Of a stretch of 64,000 nt of DNA, positions 47,001 through 54,932 are shown piece after piece. Numbering within the stretch: the first letter of the stretch is position 1; each line of letters starts with the position of its first letter. The notes beneath the pieces are model-generated. The model was not told where the DNA came from. It searched no databases and saw nothing but the letters and a program-made list of their open reading frames with translations. The position numbers and the translations under genes were made by a program. The DNA comes from CAIWHR01 sp963734085. GTDB lineage: Bacteria; Pseudomonadota; Gammaproteobacteria; Burkholderiales; Casimicrobiaceae. The stretch lies in NCBI GenBank assembly GCA_963734085.1, contig CAVTFT010000014.1, positions 1 to 64,000 on the forward strand. The letters run 5' to 3'.

Positions 47001-47542
47001 CCACCTTGAACGGAGCGAACCAGCACACCGACACCGTGCAGGACCAGTTCGCACCGGCCCAGTACTTCGAGCTGAGCGACGACGAGAAGCTGGCGGCGCC
47101 ATCGTTCGAGACGATGGACGCGGGGCTGATCTTCGGCGACACGGCGGTCAGCTTCGATGCCGGCCAACTCGTCGCCGCGCCGCTGCAGTACGAGCAGATC
47201 GTGATCGACGATCTGGCCGCGCCGCCGCCGCCGCCCGACCACGGACCCCGTCGACCGAGCTTCACTTTGCGCGCCGATCAACTGTTCGCGCTGAGCAAGA
47301 GCGGGGCCGCCGCGAGGGCACCGATCCGGACCGCCGGGCTGGCGCGCTTCAGGGCCGCCGATGCGCAAGCCGGCGCCGTGTTGCAAGCACCGGACTGGCG
47401 CATCGTGCCGATCGCCGACGGACTGCCGGCCGCGCTCGACCCCACGGTGAAGACCTGGACCGAAAACCTGGCCGCGCTCGACACGATGAACCGCAGGGCA
47501 GCCACCTGGCAGATCGTGCCTGCGCACGAGCTGACGGATTGA
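44069..47542 (+). CDS. Giant DUF6603-like protein
   Basis: A 1157-residue protein. The N-terminal 250 residues are mostly helical (IRGLVDEMALVLAPLIEAAQ; TTEMLLSAIAKLVDAIEAIH). The central part is rich in Gly and beta strands, with repeats such as VGFGFKPPSGIGLSVDAGG, FLFHDPVQQIYAGVLQLSLH and MGFTLNGIGGMVAIHRTF, which I recall as DUF6603. Late residues include a Pro-rich linker (PPPPPAIDVLAQ) and a second (PPPPPDHGPRRP). No signal peptide. The last 30 codons match the repeat at 42623. Long beta-rich character suggests a structural or shell protein. Function unknown. Confidence 0.6.
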   Translation: MSSLDAIRGLVDEMALVLAPLIEAAQAPDDFVALLARLGWTASSIPAPLADLATAGADLVAALDADDDAVTTEMLLSAIAKLVDAIEAIHNQPDSAFPGTVDVASFKQTIGRDLLDYCVVEYLLRHRFRIGRVLKLVGIVRVVNAAGVGLRQPYVRRQVDWSRIGTLLTDPLRGLRETYDWSTSAPEVRQLLGDFAGVLEGFGLQYTYFPPDAAQLAFINAGATTPLPAEPGIRLDLDQGFGVPKGSQAGVLLVIRAATADRGLALGVLPFVDYSASTTIADDDSLSLAIVADADFAQGIALTLAPGRAPVLEAGFATGTAAAAPSKVRVQLKIPPGTDQPERVLIGTLDGSHVSMRTLIASAGAVVTGSQLEAFAEFQLDRLRIVIKSDDSDSFIGSLIGDGVSADLSLGMRVSSVSGFHFTGSGGLEVNVPVSVSFGPIALQGITIGLHPNAQGIAIAVGATIRGSIGPVTALADGVGFTLGMTFPDPPTGNLGPIDVGFGFKPPSGIGLSVDAGGVVTGGGFLFHDPVQQIYAGVLQLSLHERLTLTAFGLIATKMPDGSRGYSMIVFITAEGFQPIQLGMGFTLNGIGGMVAIHRTFDEDVLRAGLKNDTLGTLLFPRDPIGNAPTLIATLAAAFPAKQGSYLLGLLVRIGWSTPPLVLLDLALILEFGTRTRLLVLGRISALLPSPDNDLVRLILDSMGVIDFDQGTVAIDAVLVDSRLAHKFALTGAMALRARWSSGPGSGFVLAVGGLNSHFAPPEGLPVLQRVGIALSSGDNPRLTCDSYFAITSNTVQFGAHAHLYAAAYGFSVEGDIGYDVLIQIAPLHFLADFNAKVQLKHGSSNLFMVSVDGELEGPRPLRVSGKASFSIFWCDFTVRFDKTLVDGEAPPPPPAIDVLAQLQQALASPQSWTAQRVPGHTQGVSLRALPPDSGQLVLDPLGRLLVKQQIVPLNTSRDIEIFSGAPVSGARRFQLAATLNGANQHTDTVQDQFAPAQYFELSDDEKLAAPSFETMDAGLIFGDTAVSFDAGQLVAAPLQYEQIVIDDLAAPPPPPDHGPRRPSFTLRADQLFALSKSGAAARAPIRTAGLARFRAADAQAGAVLQAPDWRIVPIADGLPAALDPTVKTWTENLAALDTMNRRAATWQIVPAHELTD
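47428..47521 (+). repeat. 94-base direct repeat, copy 2
   Basis: The end of the DUF6603-like gene, matching 42623-42716 with one mismatch. It is in the native frame here. Confidence 0.75.
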
Positions 47543-47558
47543 TTTGCCCCATCACCCC

Positions 47559-50390
47559 ATGCCAACCACCTCCCCCGACGCCAATCTGAGCTTCCTGCCC
47601 TGGGTGCGGCAGGGCGCCGCGGCGGCGATCTCGACCGTCGATACCCTAGGCCCTGCGCAGAGCGCGGTGGCCGACCTGACGGCGGCCCTCGCGATCAACG
47701 GTGCGCCGGCGCTGCCGATCTCGGTGCGTCTGCGCGGGCCGGCCGATGTCGTCGGCATCGACGCGAACCAGATCGTTCGGATGGACCCGCGCCCTGGCAG
47801 CGACGACTTCGAACCGAACTATTTCCCGTGCATCGAGTTCGACCGGCCCGACTTCCCGTGGCTCTTCACTCCGGCGCGCGCCGAAGCGCGCGCGCGGCTG
47901 CGGCCGTGGCTGTGCCTGATCATCGTGCGCAAGCAGGACGGCGTGACGCTCGGCAGCACGCCTGATTCGCCGCTCGCGACGCTGCTGATCGCCACGCCCG
48001 CGAATCCCGCCGCTGAGCTGCCCGACCTGCGCGAAAGCTGGGCCTGGGTGCATGCGCAGGCGGCCGCGCCCGACAACGGTGCCGCGTCGGTCGGTGGCGC
48101 GCTCGGCGGCGCGCCGCAACTGTCGTTGTCGCGGCTGCTGTGCCCGCGGCTGCTCGCGCCCAGCACCGACTACATCGCCTGCGTCGTTCCCACGTTCGAG
48201 CTCGGCCGCAAGAGCGCGCTGGGACTGCCGGTAACCGATGCCGATCTCATTGCCGCGAATGCGCTCGCGCCGGCGTGGTCGCTGGCGATCAGTCCGCCGG
48301 CGCAGGTGCTGTTGCCGCTGCTGCATCACTGGGAATTCCGCACCGGCGTCGGCGGCGATTTCGAATCGCTCGCGCGCAAGCTGAAGCCGCAGCCGGTGAC
48401 CGCCGGACTGGGCCAGCGGCCGCTCGACATCAGCACGCCGGGGTTCGCGCTGCCCGTCGCGGCCGCACCCGGCATGACGCTCGGCCTCGAGGGCGCGCTC
48501 GAGCCGATCGATCGCGACGACAACGTGCCGCCGGGGTGGCCGAGCGGCACGCAGGCGCTTTTCCAGAGCGCGCTCGCGGCGATCGTCAACACGCCGGGAC
48601 AGAGCGCAGTTGTCGCCCCTCAGGCCGATCCGATCCTCGCGCCGCCGCTGTACGGCCGCTGGTATGCGGCGCGCGCGATCGTGGCGCCGGGCGGCGCCGC
48701 GTGGCTGGACCAACTCAACCTCGATCCGCGCACGCGCGCGTACGCCGCGTTCGGCACTCGCGTCGTGCAGGAACACCAGGAGGCGCTGATGTCCGCGGCG
48801 TGGGAGCAGGCTGCGCAACTGCAGCAGGCGAACCAGCGCGTGCGCCAGTTGCAGCTCAGCCTCGCGGTCGGCACGCGGCTACACGCGCGCCACTTCGCGC
48901 CGCTCGCGCCCGACAGCGTGCTGCGGCTGACGGCGCCGGCGTTCGGGCGGATCCGCTCGGTCGTCGGCAGCGAGACCGCGTCGCGCACGGTGGTCGCGCG
49001 GATAGCGAGCACCGCGCTGCCGCTGCATGCAACCAGCGTCGCGATGCGCATCGTCGGCCGCGCCCAAGGGCCGCTGACGCGGCGGGCCGCGGCGCTGGGT
49101 TTCACGCGTACCGCGGGCGTGAGCTGGGTCGGTACGCTGAGCATCGGGCAGGGCGCGTTCCTCGCGGCGCCCGCCTTCGATCTCGCAACTGTCAGTGCGA
49201 TCAGTCAGAGCCGGCCGAGCGGTTCGGCCGCGATCCTCGGGTACGGGCAGGTGAACGACGCGCTCATCAGCGCGGCGCCGAGCCGGCCGCAGTTCCAGAT
49301 CGTGGCCGAGGGCCAGCCGGTGACGGTGGCCGCGCTGCCGCCCCAGCACGTGCCCGACAACGCGACGACGCGCAACTTCCGCGCCGCGGCGAGCGAGCAC
49401 CTGCAACGCATCGACCCGGGCCGGCTGGGCATCCTGTTCGGGCCGCCGGCCTCGCTCGCGATGAACACCGTGCGCGACACGGTGATCGCGAAGCTGCAGC
49501 CGCGGCTCGCGCTGATCGCGTTCGCGCGCGCCACGATCACGACCGGTGCGAACGCGCTCGCGCCGGTCGACACGCCGGCCAGCGCGACGGTCGGCATCGA
49601 CACCGTGATGGCGGCGCCTAAGTTCACGCAACCGATGTACGAACCGCTGCGCGACCTGTCGCAGCAACTGCTGCTGCCCGGCATCGAGACCGTGCCGGCC
49701 GATGCGGTGTTCGGCCTGAAGACGAACCGCCGCTTCGTCGAATCCTACATGGTCGGGCTCAACGTCGAGATGGCGAGCGAGATGCTGTGGCGCGGCTTCC
49801 CGACCGATCAGCGCGGCACCTGCTTTGACCAGTTCTGGGACGTGTCCGCCGCGCCCGCCGCGCGCCCCGACATCAACCCGCTGCACCTGTGGAAGGAGCG
49901 CGCGCTCGGCGATGCACAGACCGCGCCGGCGCGCGAGCAGTTCGTGATGCTGATGCGCAGCGCGCTGCTGCGCCGTTACCCGAACGCGGTGATCTATGCG
50001 ACGCCGGCGCGCGTGCAGAACGGCGTGCGCGCGCCGAGCGCCGATCCGGACGATGAAGTGCAACCGGCGTTCCACGGCACGCTGCAGCCCGACATTTCCT
50101 TCTTCGGCTTCGACTTCAGCACCGGTGCGGCAACCGGCGCCGACGGTTCGGCCGGCCACTACATCGTGATCCAGGAGCACCCGACCGAGCCGCGCTTCGG
50201 CCTGGACGACGGCACGCAGGTTGCAGCCGGCGCGACCCATCTCGCGCTCGACAGCGGCCCGCCCGGCGGGCTGCCCGTGTCGCCGCCGCTGCAGTGGGGC
50301 CGCAATTCGGCGCACATGGCCGGCATCACGCGCCAGTTGCCGGTGCGCATCGCCATCCATGCATCGCAATTCATCGCGAAGACATCATGA
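47559..50390 (+). CDS. Giant protein of unknown family (943 residues)
   Basis: A 943-residue cytoplasmic-type protein with no signal or membrane segment. Notable blocks: LSFLPWVRQGAAAAISTVD, FPCIEFDRPDFPWLFTPARA, LRPWLCLIIVRKQDGVTLG, a central set of helical segments (AWEQAAQLQQANQRVRQLQL) and a C-terminal half with TDQRGTCFDQFWD and PDISFFGFDF. The ATG at 47559 is chosen; a TTG at 47544 is possible. The stop overlaps the next start by four bases. I do not recognise a family. Confidence 0.6.
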   Translation: MPTTSPDANLSFLPWVRQGAAAAISTVDTLGPAQSAVADLTAALAINGAPALPISVRLRGPADVVGIDANQIVRMDPRPGSDDFEPNYFPCIEFDRPDFPWLFTPARAEARARLRPWLCLIIVRKQDGVTLGSTPDSPLATLLIATPANPAAELPDLRESWAWVHAQAAAPDNGAASVGGALGGAPQLSLSRLLCPRLLAPSTDYIACVVPTFELGRKSALGLPVTDADLIAANALAPAWSLAISPPAQVLLPLLHHWEFRTGVGGDFESLARKLKPQPVTAGLGQRPLDISTPGFALPVAAAPGMTLGLEGALEPIDRDDNVPPGWPSGTQALFQSALAAIVNTPGQSAVVAPQADPILAPPLYGRWYAARAIVAPGGAAWLDQLNLDPRTRAYAAFGTRVVQEHQEALMSAAWEQAAQLQQANQRVRQLQLSLAVGTRLHARHFAPLAPDSVLRLTAPAFGRIRSVVGSETASRTVVARIASTALPLHATSVAMRIVGRAQGPLTRRAAALGFTRTAGVSWVGTLSIGQGAFLAAPAFDLATVSAISQSRPSGSAAILGYGQVNDALISAAPSRPQFQIVAEGQPVTVAALPPQHVPDNATTRNFRAAASEHLQRIDPGRLGILFGPPASLAMNTVRDTVIAKLQPRLALIAFARATITTGANALAPVDTPASATVGIDTVMAAPKFTQPMYEPLRDLSQQLLLPGIETVPADAVFGLKTNRRFVESYMVGLNVEMASEMLWRGFPTDQRGTCFDQFWDVSAAPAARPDINPLHLWKERALGDAQTAPAREQFVMLMRSALLRRYPNAVIYATPARVQNGVRAPSADPDDEVQPAFHGTLQPDISFFGFDFSTGAATGADGSAGHYIVIQEHPTEPRFGLDDGTQVAAGATHLALDSGPPGGLPVSPPLQWGRNSAHMAGITRQLPVRIAIHASQFIAKTS

Positions 50391-53300
50391 GTGCGCCTGT
50401 ACATCGCGCGCTCACGTCAGCGCTGTTCAAGAGCCGCCTGACCTTGCCGCAGGCGAACGAGCCGGCCGCGCAACTGCCGCCGTTGCTTCAGAACACGCTG
50501 TGCGCCAGCGACCAGCCGCTCGCGCTGCTGCCGGTGCGGCTCGAGACGCGCTTCTTCGCGCAACCGGACGGCAGCAGCGAGTTGCGCGTGCGCGTCTATC
50601 CCGACAAGGTCCACCTCGATTCGCACGAGATCGAGCTGACCCCCGACGAGCGCGACTGGGGCGTGCACTACTGGCAGCAGGACTGGCTCGCCGGCAGCGA
50701 TGCCGCCGCGCGATCCACCGCCTGGGATCAGTTCGCGACGCGCTTCGGCGCAGCGCGCGCCGCCTGGATCGCGCGTAGCCTAATGCCGACCAATGCGGCG
50801 CAGCGGCCGAGCGCGCCGGCGACGACGCTTGCGGTCGCGCCGCAGTTCCCGGCAGTTGCGGTCGTCGATGACGGCCAGAACGCGGCCTGGCGGCGAGCCG
50901 CGCTGGCGCGGCTGCTGCCCGATCGCTGGATCGCGGTCGTGCAATCGGGCGGCCAGACGGTGCTCGCGGCGAGCGGCCGCGACATCGTGCGCCCGCTCGC
51001 GGTCGGCCCCGATCCGAAGGCCGCGCCGACGAACGCGAGCAACGAGGAACTCGCGATCGATGCCGGTATGCAATGGATGGTCGATTTCGATGCCGCCGAA
51101 ACGGCCGGTATGGCATTGCGCATCCAGATTCCGGCCGCCCTGCTCGCGGCGGGTCTGGACAGCCTGGTCGTGTTCGGCAGCGCCGCCGCGACCAGCGCAG
51201 CCGACACCGCGGCGCAGCTCGCGCAGCTGCTCGATGCGCATCACTACACCGACGGCTTGCAGTTCCTGCCGCTCGGCACGCCAACCAACAACACCGCCGA
51301 CCGGCGCGCCGGCTACAGCTCCGACGATCCCGGCCACGCGCGCTCGTTCGCGGCCGAGGTCAGCGTCGACCCCCGCGGCTTCGACGCGAGTGCGAACGCG
51401 TTGCGGCTGGGCGCCGCGCTCGGCTTGCCCGACGACCGCATCGCCGCGGGGCTCGCGCACGTCGAACATGCCGGCGCGTCGCACGAGCTCGATCTGCGCA
51501 GCATGAACAGCGCGCTGTGGCAATGCGGCTGGGGCAACTTCCTCGTCAACATGATCGGCTTCGACGGCACCGGGCTCACACCGGATCACGTGAGTTGGGC
51601 GCGCGATCATTTCGTCAATCACGTGCGCAGCGCCGGCCCGTTCCCGCCGCTGCGCTGCGGGCATCAGCCGTACGGCGTGCTGCCGGTCACGTCGCTCGAC
51701 CTGTGGCAGCCGCGCGCGGCCGAGGCGCCCGCGCTCGCGCGCGACGCCGCGCTGCGCACGCTGCTGCTCGGCCTGCGCGACCAGGTCTGGCGCACGCACC
51801 TGGCCGACGTGCCACGGGTCGGCGCGCGCCACGATCCGCCCGATCCGGATGCCGATCTCGCCGACGTGATGCGCGCCGATGCGCAATCGAACAGCTACTT
51901 CGCGCGCGGCGTGCTCGGCCGCCACTATCTGCAGCATCTGCGCGCCTTCATCGGCGAAAATCTCGCGGCGAACGGCTTCATCGCCGCACAGGATGCGATC
52001 GCTTCGAAGCTGCTCGCCAGGCTCGGCATCGCGTGGCGACCGCGGCTCGCGCGCGCGGCCTATGCCGACATGACTTGGCGCGTCGCGTCGCCGCTGATCC
52101 AGAACGGCGAAGTGTCGCCGTGGCGGATGCTCGAGCCAAACTACATCGCCGCGTTGCTCGCGCTGCCAACGATCGACGCGTTGATCGCTGCGCGCCCCGA
52201 TCCGGCTGCCACCGACAACGCGACCAGCCTGCTGCAGGCGTTGCTGCGCCATGCGCTGCTGCGCGAGATCGCGACCGCCGCGGCGCAGATCGCGGTGAGC
52301 GCGCCGGGCGCCGATCTCGCGGCCATGCTGCGCGATGCCGAGCTGATCGATCTCGTGACCGGCGCCGCGCCGTCGACGACCTGGCGGCGCCAGCTCGAGC
52401 TGACGGTGGCACCCATTACCGGCACCCAGACGATCCGCGCCTTCATCGAAGGGCTGACGACCTTCGATGCGCCGGCGGTGGCGGCACTCGGCGACACGCG
52501 GCGCAGCCTCGCGCATCTCCAGGGGCTCGACAGCGAGACGCTGCAGTGGTTGACGCAGGGCACGCTCGACCTGTCGACGCATCGGCTCGATGCGTGGATC
52601 ACTTCGTTCGCGACCAAGCGCCTCGCAACGATGCGCGCGGCATCGCCGAAGGGCCTGTACGCCGGCGGCTACGGCTGGGTCGAGAACCTGCGGCCGGCAC
52701 CGGCCACGGCGCCGGTGACACCGCCCGCTGGCGAAGCCGCGCCGCTGTTCGCGAACGCCGTAGACGGCGGCTTCATTCACGCACCCTCGCTGACCCATGC
52801 CGCCGCCGCGGCCCTGCTGCGCAATGCGCATCTGGGCGCCGGCAACACCGCGCAGCCGGGCGGGCCGTTCGCGATCGAACTGTCGTCGCGACGGGCGCGC
52901 ATGGCAGCGCAATTGCTCGACGGCGTGCGTCAGGGCCAGCCGCTCGGCGCGCTGCTCGGCTATCGCTTCGAGCGCGGGCTGCACGAGAGCGGCCTCGATC
53001 GCTTCGTACTCGCACTGCGCAACCTCGCGCCGCTGGTCGCCGGCAAGCTCGAGCAGACCGATCTGGCGGCCGACTCGATCGCCGCGAACAACGTCGTCGA
53101 CGGCCTCGTGCTTCAGCGCAAATGGGCCGACGCGCCGACCAGCGTGACCACGGTGTTGAAGCAGCCGACTTCGGCCGAACTGACCGCGATCGGCAAGGAA
53201 CTCGATGCGCTCGGCGACGCGATCGATGCCGTTAGCGATGCGCTGACGGCGGAGACCGCTTACCAGATGGCGCGCGGCAATACACTGCGCCTCGCGGCGA

Positions 53301-54913
53301 CGTTGTCCGCGGTCGCAAGTGGCGGCGCGCCCGCGCCCGAACTCGAGGTGATGCGCACACCGCGCAGCGGCATCGCGTTGACGTATCGGCTGCTGCTGCT
53401 GTTCAGCGGTGAGGCAGCCGCGACGACTGGTTGGGCGGCCGCGTCCACGTCGCCGCGCGCCACCGCTGAACCGATGCTCAACGCCTGGGCCGCTACGCAG
53501 CTCGGCGACCCGCGAAAGGTGCGCTGCACGGTCGAGCGGGTCGATGCCGATGGTGCGGTCGTCGCGGTGAACACGTTCAAGTTTAGCGATCTCGCGCTTG
53601 CGCCGCTCGATGTCGTCTACGGCTTCGACGCGACGTCAGGTGTCGCGCCGCCGAGCGGCGCCGCGCCGAGCGACATCGAACAGCGCGTGTTGTACCAGGC
53701 GCGCGCGATGACCAACGGCTTCGGCGGCGCACCCGGCCTGCGTTTGCACATGGCGCGGCCGGCCGATCTCGCCGCGGCCGAGACGACGCTCGCCGACCTG
53801 CTGGAGCAGGCGCGGGCGGCGCGCGCGCTGCTCGGCAATGCGCGCGGCGCCGATGCCGAAGACCTGAACCCGCCGTCGCGCGCAGCGGCCGGCGCGGTCG
53901 ACCTGACCGAACTCGAAGCGCGCACGAAGAAAGCCGAGGCCGCGTTGACGAGCGCGCAGGGCGCGCTGGACACGCTCGTCGCGAAAGGCGCGGCTGCGAC
54001 GGCCGATGCGCTGCGTGCGGCGCTGCCGAAGCTCGGCGCCTTCGGCCTCGCATCGGCGATTCCGCTGCTCGCCGGCGGCGACGATGCACCGACGCGCGCG
54101 ACGCTGCTCGCGCAGGCATCGGCGCTGGCGAAGAGCGCGCAGACGCGGCTCGACCAAAGCGCCGCGCTGCGCGCCGTCACGGCGGCGAGCGATCCGCGCG
54201 CGCGCCGGCGCCAGCTGGAAGAGCGCATTCGTGCGGTCTTCGGCAGCGCGTTCGTGACGCTGCCACGCTTCAGCTGCAGTGCCGCCGCGGCCACCGAACT
54301 GAAGAATGCGCTAGCCGCGAGCACGTCGACGCAGGGCGGCGATGTTCTTGCGTCTCACACCTGGTTCGCACGCAGCGCGAGGGTGCGCGACCCGATCGCG
54401 AAACTCGCGGCGTGCCTGCGCGGCGCCGAGGTGCTGGCGACCGGCGATCGGCTGAACCTGAAGGTCGCGCAACTGCCGTTCGTCGCCGGCGAACGTTGGG
54501 TCGGGCTGCCGCCGGCGGCGGGGCAAGGCGTTGCCGCGGGCAAGCTGTCGCTCGTCGTGCAATGCCCGCCGACCGCGCTCGATACGACGCAGGCGCTCGC
54601 CGGCCTCTGGGTAGACGAGTGGACTGAGGTCGTGCCGAGCGCGACCGAGACGACCGCGCTGACGTTCCAGTTCAACCCGCCCGACGCCTGCGCACCGCAG
54701 TGCATCCTGCTCGCGGTGCCGCCGCAGCCGGATCAGGCCTGGACCGTGGGCAGCCTGTACCGCGTGCTGCTCGAGACGCTCGACCTGGCGAAGCTGCGCG
54801 CCGTCGATGCCGAATCGCTCACCGACGCTTCGCAATACCTGCCGGGCCTGTACCTCGCATTCAACGCGAAGGACGACGCGGTTTCCACCGACTTCAACCC
54901 GCTGACGCGCTGA
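50387..54913 (+). CDS. Giant protein of unknown family (1508 residues)
   Basis: A 1508-residue protein starting MSAPVHRALTSALFKSRLTLP. The first 100 residues form a likely structured domain (RLETRFFAQPDGSSELRVRV, YPDKVHLDSHEIELTPDERD). Long helical, Ala-rich regions follow, including a probable coiled coil (TELEARTKKAEAALTSAQGA). Late motifs are AGERWVGLPPAAGQ and DEWTEVVPSATETT. No catalytic signature, signal peptide or membrane segment is evident. Coupled at both ends to its neighbours. The size and repeating helical character suggest a scaffold. Confidence 0.6.
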   Translation: MSAPVHRALTSALFKSRLTLPQANEPAAQLPPLLQNTLCASDQPLALLPVRLETRFFAQPDGSSELRVRVYPDKVHLDSHEIELTPDERDWGVHYWQQDWLAGSDAAARSTAWDQFATRFGAARAAWIARSLMPTNAAQRPSAPATTLAVAPQFPAVAVVDDGQNAAWRRAALARLLPDRWIAVVQSGGQTVLAASGRDIVRPLAVGPDPKAAPTNASNEELAIDAGMQWMVDFDAAETAGMALRIQIPAALLAAGLDSLVVFGSAAATSAADTAAQLAQLLDAHHYTDGLQFLPLGTPTNNTADRRAGYSSDDPGHARSFAAEVSVDPRGFDASANALRLGAALGLPDDRIAAGLAHVEHAGASHELDLRSMNSALWQCGWGNFLVNMIGFDGTGLTPDHVSWARDHFVNHVRSAGPFPPLRCGHQPYGVLPVTSLDLWQPRAAEAPALARDAALRTLLLGLRDQVWRTHLADVPRVGARHDPPDPDADLADVMRADAQSNSYFARGVLGRHYLQHLRAFIGENLAANGFIAAQDAIASKLLARLGIAWRPRLARAAYADMTWRVASPLIQNGEVSPWRMLEPNYIAALLALPTIDALIAARPDPAATDNATSLLQALLRHALLREIATAAAQIAVSAPGADLAAMLRDAELIDLVTGAAPSTTWRRQLELTVAPITGTQTIRAFIEGLTTFDAPAVAALGDTRRSLAHLQGLDSETLQWLTQGTLDLSTHRLDAWITSFATKRLATMRAASPKGLYAGGYGWVENLRPAPATAPVTPPAGEAAPLFANAVDGGFIHAPSLTHAAAAALLRNAHLGAGNTAQPGGPFAIELSSRRARMAAQLLDGVRQGQPLGALLGYRFERGLHESGLDRFVLALRNLAPLVAGKLEQTDLAADSIAANNVVDGLVLQRKWADAPTSVTTVLKQPTSAELTAIGKELDALGDAIDAVSDALTAETAYQMARGNTLRLAATLSAVASGGAPAPELEVMRTPRSGIALTYRLLLLFSGEAAATTGWAAASTSPRATAEPMLNAWAATQLGDPRKVRCTVERVDADGAVVAVNTFKFSDLALAPLDVVYGFDATSGVAPPSGAAPSDIEQRVLYQARAMTNGFGGAPGLRLHMARPADLAAAETTLADLLEQARAARALLGNARGADAEDLNPPSRAAAGAVDLTELEARTKKAEAALTSAQGALDTLVAKGAAATADALRAALPKLGAFGLASAIPLLAGGDDAPTRATLLAQASALAKSAQTRLDQSAALRAVTAASDPRARRRQLEERIRAVFGSAFVTLPRFSCSAAAATELKNALAASTSTQGGDVLASHTWFARSARVRDPIAKLAACLRGAEVLATGDRLNLKVAQLPFVAGERWVGLPPAAGQGVAAGKLSLVVQCPPTALDTTQALAGLWVDEWTEVVPSATETTALTFQFNPPDACAPQCILLAVPPQPDQAWTVGSLYRVLLETLDLAKLRAVDAESLTDASQYLPGLYLAFNAKDDAVSTDFNPLTR

Positions 54914-54932
54914 CCGGCCATCGAGGACGATG

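Noticed and set aside
43127..47542. An open frame of 1471 codons starting inside the serine-hydrolase gene
   Set aside because: The part before 44069 is a shadow of the hydrolase gene; the ATGA overlap at 44069 is the natural start.
50780..52984. A 734-codon minus-strand frame
   Set aside because: Shadow of the 1508-residue gene in GC-rich DNA; composition is Arg/Gln-rich with no motif.
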